The position numbers were made by a program, and so were the translations under genes. Positions 56,833 through 64,000 of a stretch of DNA of 64,000 nucleotides are shown here, piece after piece (within the stretch, counting starts at the first letter, position 1; each line of letters starts with the position of its first letter). A model generated the notes under the pieces. It saw nothing but the letters and a program-made list of their open reading frames with translations, searched no databases and was not told the DNA's origin. The stretch is from Bradyrhizobium erythrophlei (GTDB lineage Bacteria > Pseudomonadota > Alphaproteobacteria > Rhizobiales > Xanthobacteraceae): contig NZ_LT670817.1 of NCBI RefSeq assembly GCF_900129425.1, forward strand, positions 2,170,001 through 2,234,000, read 5' to 3'.

Positions 56833-57387
56833 TCATCCGGTAGCGCGTATCGCCCGCCGTGCCTGCACCAGTGGCCTGGAGATGAACTCGCCGATCCAAT
56901 TGCAGCGCTTTGCCTCGATATGCCATGCCATCGCCTCCGCTGAGGACGGCGCCGGGTCGGGAATATCCTTGCGGATCTCTTTGCCATCCAGCCAGCCGCA
57001 GCTGTGCGAATAGCGGGTTTTGGAGATCAGGCTGATAGTGTCGCGCTGCTGCAGCAACACGTAGCCGTCGGCAGGAAAGAAAGTGCCCGCAAGCTCGATC
57101 GGACCGGGCAATTGGCGCACCAGCAGAAAAGTGCTGGCGGCTTCCGTTTCGGATTCTGAGACCAGCACGCCGACAAGGCTGTGGATGGGGGCAATCGCAT
57201 CGGGCGCTGCAAGCCCACGGGGATCCAAAATGGCGCCAGCTGTCGCAATCGACAGGTATTCGCCATCGGGCCCCCAGCGGCAGGCGATCAGCCATTCACG
57301 GCTGCGGCTGCGGATGACCGCTGGCTTTGCGTAGTCCGAGCGGGCAATATCGGCCGCCATGGCGACGACAAAGGATTTCGCGAGCAT
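56833..57387 (-). CDS. Unknown protein, copy 2 of a tandem pair
   Basis: A 184-residue paralogue of the protein at 55981-56529 with a two-residue insertion (SESETEAAS). The same conserved blocks are kept, which suggests selection on both copies. It is divergent from ycaO across an 81-base spacer that should hold both promoters. A link to the YcaO enzyme, as substrate, partner or immunity factor, is inferred only from this position and from the joint duplication. Confidence 0.75.
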   Translation of the reverse strand: MLAKSFVVAMAADIARSDYAKPAVIRSRSREWLIACRWGPDGEYLSIATAGAILDPRGLAAPDAIAPIHSLVGVLVSESETEAASTFLLVRQLPGPIELAGTFFPADGYVLLQQRDTISLISKTRYSHSCGWLDGKEIRKDIPDPAPSSAEAMAWHIEAKRCNWIGEFISRPLVQARRAIRATG

Positions 57388-58545
57388 GGGTTTCTCCGGA
57401 GCGACGCTGAGTCTCCACGCGCCCGACTGTAGGGAGCAGGCGTGAGGCCATCGTGAACAGGAGATCGGATGTCGAATTTGTTTGCGCGTGCCGCTTTATT
57501 GTTGCTCGGCGACGACTCGGAAAAAACCGATAACCCGGAAGCCCGGCTGCTGCTGGAGTCGCTTGGATATGCGGCAGCCGAATTCAAGGGAGCCGAATCC
57601 TGTTCGGAGACGCACCACCGGTCTGCCCTGCTCAAAGCGGCGTCGCGGTTTGTGCGCGTATTCGAGTTGGCCGCGCCCGACGCTCCCGGTTTGGTTTGCT
57701 TCGGAGCCGAATTCGATCCTGGCCTTGCCGACTCCTTGCAAGCGGGCAGTCCCATCGTCGGTGTTTCCGGCGTCGGTGTCTCGCTGCAGGAAGCGTTTCA
57801 GGGATGTATCGGGGAAGGTATCGAATATCTTTCCCAATTGCAGACCGGAAATGACGAACTCGAGCGGGCTCGTCTTGGCGACCCGACCGCGAAGCTCGGT
57901 GCGCAAGGAAGGGATTTCCTTGCCGCTTTCTCGGCGCGCCGCCTGCGCCTCGACGCTGCGCTTTCGTGGCACCGCGCGACGCGGCTGATCGACGGCCAAG
58001 AGGTCTTGTTGCCGGCGGATCTGTGTCTGCGGCGGCCACCGGCCCAGCAAGAGGTGAAGCCGTCATTTCCACTGAGCACCGGATCGGCCGCCGGCAAATC
58101 CTGGGACGCCGCCGCCTTGCACGGCCTGCTCGAACTGATCGAGCGCGACGCAGCCAGCCTTTGGTGGCAGGGCGGCAACCGCGGCAAATCGATCCCGCCC
58201 GGGCATGAGGCCCAGATCATGGCCGCGACCCTGTTGGCGCAGTTGCGGCAAAACGCTTCGGCGCGGCATAGCTGGTTGCTCGATATCACGACGGATATCG
58301 GGGTGCCCTGCGTTGCGGCGGTTTCCTGCCGCGCGGACGGCTTCGGTTTTGCGCTCGGCCTTGCTGCCCGGCCAACACTGAAGGCCGCGGCCCGATCTGC
58401 CATTCTGGAAATGTGTCAGATCGAACTCGCCCACGCTGTGGTCGAAGACCGTATGTCCTTCCCTGACCGAGGCAACTCGCCCTCAATGCTGTAGCGAGGG
58501 TTACCCGGATAGGCCGGGTAGAGCCTCAGGCAAGGAGGACGAGTC

Positions 58546-59670
58546 ATGGCGGATTGTAGCGAAGTTTTCGTTGGTCTTGATACCTCGAAGTTGCGCAATG
58601 CAGTGGCAATTGCGGAGGGCGGGCGGAACGGCGAGGTGCGGTATCTCGGCGAGATTGAGAACACGGAGGCGGCGACGTGCAAGCTGGTGAAGAAGCTTGC
58701 GGCGCAGCATCGGCGACTGACGTTCTGCTATGAGGCCGGGCCGACCGGGTATGATCTGCACCGGTTGATCAAAACCCTCGGCCACGAGTGTGTGGTAGTG
58801 GCGCCATCGCTGATCCCGAAGAAGCCGGGCGATCGGGTGAAGACCAATCGGCGTGACGCGCTCAATCTGGCCAAGCTGTTGCGCGCGGGCGAACTGACCG
58901 CGGTCTGGGTTCCGGATGCGCGGCACGAGGCGATGCGGGACCTGGTGCGGGCGCGCGAGGCTGCTGTCGCCGACCTCAAATCCAAACGCCAGCAGGTTTT
59001 GTCGTTGCTGCTGCGGCTCGGCCGGCATTATACGGGCAAGAGAACCTGGACTAGGGCCCATATGAACTGGCTGGTGAGCCAGAAGCTCGCCCACCGCGAA
59101 CAACGCATCGCATTCGAGGAGATGCTGTTGGCGGTCCGGCAAGCCGACGAGCGCGTGATCCGGCTCGAGCGGGCGATCGCCGCAGCAGTGACGGACTGGT
59201 CGCTTGCAGAGGTGGTGAGGGCACTGATGGCCGTGCGCGGTCTCGATCTCATTTCGGCTACGATTTTTCTCGCCGAGATCGGCGACCTGTCGCGCTTTGC
59301 AACCCCGCGCCAATTGATGGCCTATCTTGGCTTGGTGCCGGGCGAAGAGTCGACTGGTGACAGGGTCTGGCGCGGCGGCATCACCAAGGCCGGCAACCAC
59401 CGGGCGCGGCGCATTCTGGTGGAGTGCTCCTGGAGCTACCGCCATCCCCCACGCGTCGGCAAGAAGAAGCTTGGCAAGGTGGAAGCCGCACCGCCCGCCG
59501 TCCAGGAGATCGCTTGGAAGGCGCAGGCGCGCCTGACCGCGCGCTACCGCGCATTGGCACGGCGTGGCAAACGGCCGACCCTCGTGGTGACCGCGATTGC
59601 GCGTGAGCTGTCGGGCTTCATTTGGGCAGTCAGTCGCGCCATCGGCGCGCCGACGACGCCGGCGATGTGA
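58546..59670 (+). CDS. IS110-family transposase
   Basis: A 374-residue DEDD-type transposase. The N-terminal RuvC-like fold shows VFVGLDTSK, CYEAGPTGYDLHRL and the DALNLAKLL motif after KTNRR. The C-terminal transposase_20 part is LMAVRGLDLISATIFLAEIGDLSRFATPRQLMAYLGLVPGEESTGDR ... RGGITKAGNHRARRILVE. AAGGAGG lies eight bases before the ATG. Intact, so the element may be active. Confidence 0.95.
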   Translation: MADCSEVFVGLDTSKLRNAVAIAEGGRNGEVRYLGEIENTEAATCKLVKKLAAQHRRLTFCYEAGPTGYDLHRLIKTLGHECVVVAPSLIPKKPGDRVKTNRRDALNLAKLLRAGELTAVWVPDARHEAMRDLVRAREAAVADLKSKRQQVLSLLLRLGRHYTGKRTWTRAHMNWLVSQKLAHREQRIAFEEMLLAVRQADERVIRLERAIAAAVTDWSLAEVVRALMAVRGLDLISATIFLAEIGDLSRFATPRQLMAYLGLVPGEESTGDRVWRGGITKAGNHRARRILVECSWSYRHPPRVGKKKLGKVEAAPPAVQEIAWKAQARLTARYRALARRGKRPTLVVTAIARELSGFIWAVSRAIGAPTTPAM

Positions 59671-59988
59671 GCGCAGCGACAGACCTGACAAGGAGCCAGC
59701 GCCGGGCGCAATCCGGACAAATATCGTGCAACGGCGGGGGCGAAGCCACGGCAGGGGAATTCCCGATTTCGCTTTGTGGCCGATCAAACGATCGACGCCC
59801 GCGCGTAGACAAGGGACAGCCCCGGACGAAATCTCGGAACTGCGGTTTAAACCCGCGTATCAGAGCTTGATCACCGACGTCTTCAGGCTTCGCCTCCACC
59901 CTTGCACGATCATCATTATCGCGCACTCCAGCGAAAATCGCAGGGAGACGATATCTCGCGTTCAAACCACTTGACGAAGGACATCAGA
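59671..59988 (+). other. Non-coding right part of the IS110 element
   Basis: About 320 bases between the transposase stop and the deduced element end. No gene is supported. IS110-family elements keep a structured guide-RNA segment in a non-coding end; in this element group it would be expected here, but the fold was not worked out. Confidence 0.4.
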
Positions 59989-60379
59989 GCGAAATGCAGC
60001 GAGCGTGGGGAAGCCGCGCTCAACGAGCGGGACCGGGTTCATCGACGGCGCGCTACCATGGTCGACGCCGGTCGATGTCTGTTGCTGCAGCCGCTGCCGG
60101 AGCCTGCCGAACACTTCGCGGTCGACAGCACCGATCCGAACACGGTGCTGCGGATCATTGTCCGCCGCCTCGGCCAATTCGGCATCGAAACCTTCGGCCT
60201 CGACCTGACCCGCCCGCGCTTTGGAATTCCGGTGGCCCGGGTTATCGCGCCCGGCCTCCAGCTTAACCCGTCCGAAATCACTACGTCGCGGTTGGCAGAT
60301 ATGATTGCGCGAACAGGCGGGGGGGTGACCTATACCGACGGCATCGCCTTGATATAGGCTTCCGAAACGGCAACCCGGA

Positions 60380-62533
60380 ATGGAAAATCTTCGGATGCGA
60401 CAGAGTGCGGTCACTCACCGGTTGGCGGCAAGGGAATCCGAAGCGAACCCCGAAACCGCCGCGCGTCTTTCGATCTCGCTGGTGGGACGCCCCACCATCA
60501 TGTTTGCAGGCCGCCTGGTCGAACTCCGAACCCAGAAGGCAAGTGCCGTTCTCAGCTATCTCGCCCTTACCGAGGCCAAACACGAAAGCCGCGAGCGGCT
60601 TGTCGGCTTGTTGTGGAGCCGTTCGGACGAAGAAAAAGCCCGCGCTTCGCTGCGCCAGGTCGTGCGCGAACTACGCGCCGCGTTTGAGGATGCGGGATAT
60701 GGCGGATTTTCTGCGGGAAGACTCTCGATCCATCTCAGCCCCGAGAAGGTCGAGGTCGATATCGAAAGCGTCATCCGGCTGGCGGAAAGCGGCAGCGTCC
60801 ATCCCCTGCTGCTCAATACCCCAGATCTCGGCGAGCGGATTCTCGAGGGCATGGACGACCTCGACCCGTCATTCCGGATCTGGGTTCTTGCGAAGCGTCA
60901 GACCATCAATGACAGGCTGATGCGAAGCCTAGGTGCCGGTTTGGTCGCGAAGGATATCGACGCCGACGTCAAGACCGAAATCGCAACAGCCATCGTCAAT
61001 CTCGACCCTACCCACGAAGAGGCCTGCTGCCATCTCATGCGCGTGCATGCGGAGCAGGGCGACCTGGCGGGTGCGCTGCGCATTTACAAAGCGCTCTGGG
61101 ACTTGCTGGATCGCGATTACGGCATGGAGCCGTCGGCGATAACGGAAGAACTCGTCGCCGACATCAAGCTCGGCGCCTTCGCACGGCCGGCAGGCCGGTC
61201 TGACGTTCGGCTCGAATCAGGCGGAAGCGCGGTACGTACAAGTCACGGACCGTCTGACCGCCTGATCGTGCCGGCCGCCAGGCACTCCGGGGCCGCGGCC
61301 AAAATTCTCCTTGTCCTGCAACCTTTTCAAATGCATGGCATCGACAGCGACCATGCCCACCTGGTGCAGGGGTTCAGCCTGCATCTTGCGGCGTGCCTGG
61401 TGCGTTTCCGCGAATGGAGCGTCATCGATCGCCCGCCGGCCGCGGCGGCCTTTCCGCCGCCGGATTCGGCGCCGCAATACTGCATCGAAACGACGGCGTA
61501 TCAGGCGGGTACGGAAATCAACATGGTGATGGTGCTGCGCGATGAAGCGACCGGCATCTACATTTGGAGCGAAAGCCTCCGGCTCAGCCTCGACAACTGG
61601 TTCGAGACGCAGCAGCGCATCATCCGCCGGATCGCGACCTCGCTGAATGTGCAGCTATCAGCCGAACGGCTGAAGCGGCTTGCAGGCGAACCCGACGTTT
61701 CGCTCGATGCCCACGATCGCTGGCTGCGCGGGCAGAGTTTGCATTTCAAATACGATGCGGAAAGCTGGCAGCGCGCGGTCACCATCTTCCGCGATACCAT
61801 CCGGGAAAATCCCACGTTCTCGCCTTGCTACAGCAGCCTCGTGCAAATGAACAATAACGAGCTTTTTGTTCACCCTGGCTTGTTCCGCGAACTCGGCAAG
61901 GCACAGGCAACGCTTGAACTCGCCAAGCGTGCCGTTCAACTGGATCCGGTGGATTCCAGAGCGCATCTGTGCTGCGGCTGGTCTTATGTGATGGCGTTCC
62001 GGGAGGCCGAGGCGGCGCCGCACATGGAACTCGCCTGCGAGCTGAACGACAACGACCCGTGGACCTTATTGTCCTCTGCGCACTATTACGCTTTCTGCGG
62101 ATCGATCGAGCAGGCTCGGCTGCGGGCCGAGCAGTCGCTGGCCCTTTCGCCAGCGCCCCCATATCTCGGATGGGGTTACCATGGCATCATCCGGTTCCTG
62201 TGCGGCGATTACGCCGGCGCTGTCGAGGCCATCGATCGCGCGCAGGGTGTTGTAAAGATACTGCCCGCGTGGCGCACGGCGGCGCTGATTCATCTCGGGC
62301 AACCGGATATGGCGCGGGAAGAGGCTCAACGCTACCTCAACGGAATACGTTCGTTTTGGGTTGGATCACTAGCCCCGACCGACGAGGCCGTGGTCCGCTG
62401 GACGCTGCAAGCCCATCCGATCAGTGTAAGGGCGCGATGGGAAGCCCTGCGCGACGGATTGCGTGGCGCAGGACTTCCAGTCGAAGGTATTGCCCAGCCG
62501 TTCCAATCAGGTAGTTTCAGGAACAGAGGCTAA
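60380..62533 (+). CDS. SARP/BTAD transcription regulator with TPR-like C-terminus
   Basis: A 717-residue regulator. An OmpR-like winged helix (about residues 30-115: ISLVGRPTIMFAGRLVELRTQKASAVLSYLAL ... SRERLVGLLWSRSDEEKARASLRQVVRELR) is followed by the bacterial transcriptional activation domain (about 120-275, including LDPTHEEACCHLMRVHAEQGDLAGALRIYKALWDLLDRDYGMEPS). The rest resembles the TPR part of adenylate-cyclase-type regulators. It begins 22 bases after ycaO and is probably cotranscribed with it. SARP regulators often control secondary metabolite genes. Confidence 0.87.
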   Translation: MENLRMRQSAVTHRLAARESEANPETAARLSISLVGRPTIMFAGRLVELRTQKASAVLSYLALTEAKHESRERLVGLLWSRSDEEKARASLRQVVRELRAAFEDAGYGGFSAGRLSIHLSPEKVEVDIESVIRLAESGSVHPLLLNTPDLGERILEGMDDLDPSFRIWVLAKRQTINDRLMRSLGAGLVAKDIDADVKTEIATAIVNLDPTHEEACCHLMRVHAEQGDLAGALRIYKALWDLLDRDYGMEPSAITEELVADIKLGAFARPAGRSDVRLESGGSAVRTSHGPSDRLIVPAARHSGAAAKILLVLQPFQMHGIDSDHAHLVQGFSLHLAACLVRFREWSVIDRPPAAAAFPPPDSAPQYCIETTAYQAGTEINMVMVLRDEATGIYIWSESLRLSLDNWFETQQRIIRRIATSLNVQLSAERLKRLAGEPDVSLDAHDRWLRGQSLHFKYDAESWQRAVTIFRDTIRENPTFSPCYSSLVQMNNNELFVHPGLFRELGKAQATLELAKRAVQLDPVDSRAHLCCGWSYVMAFREAEAAPHMELACELNDNDPWTLLSSAHYYAFCGSIEQARLRAEQSLALSPAPPYLGWGYHGIIRFLCGDYAGAVEAIDRAQGVVKILPAWRTAALIHLGQPDMAREEAQRYLNGIRSFWVGSLAPTDEAVVRWTLQAHPISVRARWEALRDGLRGAGLPVEGIAQPFQSGSFRNRG

Positions 62534-62927
62534 TCGTATAATCGCCGATACGCTCGGCATGCACGCGGAATTTCTCATTCTCGGGAATCACCGGATCCAT
62601 GCCGTTGAACAGGCGCTTGTAGAACGGCGGAAGCGGATAAGTTGCGCCGGGCTGGCTCAGCCGTTCCTCCGAATCCGCGATCATCACCTTTGGCGGCAAT
62701 CGTACCACGATCGTATCCTGTTCCTGTGTCACGAACTTGATCTGCTTGAAGCGATCCGGCACGGTCATGAACACCTGTGCCTTGGCGAGCTGCTCCTTGA
62801 ATGCTTCGACGGTTTCCGGGATCGGATACTCGTTGTCGTCGTCGAGATAGTTTTTGCCGGTCGACCAAGTCTTGACCAGGTTGCCCCAACGCTCATGGTT
62901 CGTCACCACCATTCTTTCGATAGCCAT
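62517..62927 (-). CDS. Hypothetical protein downstream of the peroxidase gene
   Basis: A 136-residue protein with GGAGG before its ATG. MVVTNHERWGNLVKTWSTGKNYLDDDNEYPIPETVEAFKEQLAKAQVFMTVPDRFKQIKFVTQEQDTIVVRLPPK. No signal peptide or known domain. It follows the haem peroxidase gene by 42 bases on the same strand. Its last 17 bases overlap the end of the convergent SARP gene. Confidence 0.65.
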   Translation of the reverse strand: MAIERMVVTNHERWGNLVKTWSTGKNYLDDDNEYPIPETVEAFKEQLAKAQVFMTVPDRFKQIKFVTQEQDTIVVRLPPKVMIADSEERLSQPGATYPLPPFYKRLFNGMDPVIPENEKFRVHAERIGDYTISLCS

Positions 62928-62969
62928 CTGTTCAGTCCTCCGGGTTGCGTGAGGCGGAAGGAGTCCGAC

Positions 62970-64000
62970 TCACAGAAATGCGGGTACGGCCTGTCGCAGA
63001 CCAGCGATCTCGGCGATAAACTCCGCCAGCTGATCCATGCGTTCAATTTCGGGTACTTCTTCAAAGACATTTGTCGGGTAATATTCAGCGGAAACTTCAG
63101 CGAGCGCTTCGGTCAGCGAAGCTGAACTGTTGCCGGCAGGAAGCTCATCGTTCGCGAGGGCGCCGAAGATCACTTCCGACACGATGATCGAACCCAGCGG
63201 TCCAAGATGCATGCCCTCCGAGTGCGGCTGCTGCATCGCCTCGAACAAGATGAAGAAAGGCAGCGGCGGGTCGTTCGCAAGGGTCTCGATGTCCTCGGTA
63301 GTGAGCCCGCCATAGTTCGGTACAGAGGGCAGCCAATTGCGGAGTTCGCGGACCCGGTACGGACGATCGGCGAGCAACCGTGAAATGCCGATGAAGTGCG
63401 GTCGCCGGACGGCAATCTCGGCAATCAGCGCATCCACCGACCATAGGCCGGCGAGCGCTGAGCCCAGAAGATCCCGATAGAGCAGGCCGACCCTATTGGT
63501 TTGATCGACAGCGGGAAAGAACTGGTCATTGCCGAGCCCGTCGCTGAGAAACGGGCCGATACGCCGGCTGAAATTGGGCCTCGATCCCTTGATTTCGAAG
63601 AAGTACGACCAGCGCACGATCCATGTCGCATCGAGCGGCATGTTGACGGGGTCGTTCGCCGAGTTCTTTTCCAGGGTGTTGTTCAGATCGTGGGTGGCGA
63701 GATCATTGATGACGTATTCGGGCCGCACCATGGCGTGGCCGAACCGGAATGCGCCGTGGGAGAATTCAAGGGGGATTTGCCAGCCGCCATGCTCTCGGAT
63801 GCCGCGACTTGTCGCTCCACTGTTGGAAGGTGCAGGCCGATCGATGAAGTCTGGATTCGTACCGGCGTAGGCCGCGTAGATCTCCGGGTGGATCACTCGC
63901 CGCATCAAGTCCTTCCGGACGATGTTGCGATAGATCAGCGTCAATGCGTCGCGCGCGCACAGGAACCGTTTGTAGGCGGCACCCAGGCTGGCATTGGGGC
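62970..64000 (-). CDS. Animal-type haem peroxidase (5' end outside window)
   Basis: The frame is open to the window edge, so the N-terminus is missing; about 343 residues are present. EFSHGAFRFGHAMVRPEYVIND carries the proximal-His region of the animal haem peroxidase family, and ARDALTLIYRNIVRKDLMRRVI, GLWSVDALIAEIAVRRPHFIGISRLLADRPYRVRELRNWLP and PFFILFEAMQQPHSEGMHLGPLGSIIVSEVIFGAL follow. Such bacterial enzymes oxidise halides or organic substrates with peroxide. Its relation to the YcaO locus is unknown. Confidence 0.85.
   Translation of the reverse strand, partial: PNASLGAAYKRFLCARDALTLIYRNIVRKDLMRRVIHPEIYAAYAGTNPDFIDRPAPSNSGATSRGIREHGGWQIPLEFSHGAFRFGHAMVRPEYVINDLATHDLNNTLEKNSANDPVNMPLDATWIVRWSYFFEIKGSRPNFSRRIGPFLSDGLGNDQFFPAVDQTNRVGLLYRDLLGSALAGLWSVDALIAEIAVRRPHFIGISRLLADRPYRVRELRNWLPSVPNYGGLTTEDIETLANDPPLPFFILFEAMQQPHSEGMHLGPLGSIIVSEVIFGALANDELPAGNSSASLTEALAEVSAEYYPTNVFEEVPEIERMDQLAEFIAEIAGLRQAVPAFL

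Larger units (their letters stand above)
58447..59988 (+). mobile_element. IS110-family insertion sequence
   Basis: Edges are deduced from restoring the ycaO frame, so they are good to a few bases. Just inside lie ATGTCCTTC (58453-58461) and its exact complement GAAGGACAT (59976-59984), a nine-base inverted repeat of the kind found near IS1111-group ends. One transposase gene fills the 5' two thirds; about 300 non-coding bases follow it. Confidence 0.85.
57469..60357 (+). pseudogene. YcaO-domain enzyme gene, split by IS110-family insertion
   Basis: The 5' part (57469-58446) encodes 326 residues with YcaO marks: SGVGVSLQEAFQGCIGEGIEYLS and AALHGLLELIERDAASLWW. The 3' part (59989-60357) continues AKCSERGEAALNERDRVHRRRA ... 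DLTRPRFGIPVARVIAPGLQL. Joining them gives ELAHAVVE|AKCSERGEAAL, the expected YcaO helix, and a protein of about 448 residues. YcaO enzymes use ATP to modify peptide backbones (azoline or thioamide formation) or ribosomal protein S12. The C-terminal PxPxP of azoline-forming enzymes is absent. As it stands the frame stops at 58494, so it should be inactive. Confidence 0.88.

Noticed and set aside
62517..62927. The 136-residue protein as a RiPP precursor for the YcaO enzyme
   Set aside because: It is too long and evenly composed, has no Cys/Ser/Thr-rich tail, and belongs with the peroxidase gene on the other strand.

Overview
The window looks like an alphaproteobacterial chromosome of the Bradyrhizobium/Nitrobacteraceae type. 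This rests on a GC-rich code, a DUF3551-type small secreted protein, a short protein ending in an RGRPPK-like tail, an amicyanin-like cupredoxin beside an ECF sigma factor, and an alphaproteobacterial smo-type polyol operon. No rRNA, tRNA or CRISPR array was recognised. All calls were made by eye, without database searches.

Layout. 1-1.2 kb: 3' part of an aldehyde dehydrogenase. 1.7-8.2 kb: a minus-strand tripartite RND efflux cluster (permease, adaptor, outer-membrane factor). 8.2-18.4 kb: an accessory zone of low coding density with small secreted proteins, a porin, two decayed IS5-type transposase ends, an ECF sigma gene and a CadC-like regulator broken by a stop codon. 18.4-25 kb: a second, paralogous RND cluster on the plus strand, ending with a MarR regulator. 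25-31 kb: small proteins, a flavin oxidase with a truncated start, a frameshifted DUF4242 gene, an MBL-fold hydrolase and an MFS permease. 31-40 kb: a thermonuclease, a LysR regulator with a yeiH remnant, an aspartate dehydrogenase-like gene, a five-gene branched-chain-type ABC uptake operon and a CnbZ-like deaminase. 39.8-42.8 kb: phosphoesterase, cupredoxin, ECF sigma and anti-sigma. 43-52.5 kb: a polyol operon (HAD phosphatase, SorC regulator, SmoEFGK-type ABC transporter, short-chain dehydrogenase, pentulose kinase, fructokinase). 52.7-56 kb: an MDR dehydrogenase, a trypsin-like protease and two small genes, one an XRE regulator. 56-64 kb: a YcaO locus split by an IS110-family element and carrying traces of an older tandem duplication, then a SARP/BTAD regulator, a small unknown protein and a haem peroxidase running off the window.

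The strongest new observation is a shared promoter pattern, G(G/T)GAATWW-N14/15-GAGTC. It occurs seven times: upstream of the ECF sigma operon (39818), of three small-protein genes (10131, 11111, 15032), of a second-pump leader with an unlisted 31-residue ORF (18242), of a possible small RNA ending in a perfect hairpin (14615), and antisense to a small secreted gene (11275). This suggests one ECF sigma factor, most simply the one at 41.3 kb, controls much of the 10-18 kb zone including an efflux pump. The second main observation is the YcaO locus: removing about 1.54 kb of IS110 element restores one continuous YcaO frame, and a fragment of a second ycaO 5' end lies between two near-identical divergent genes.
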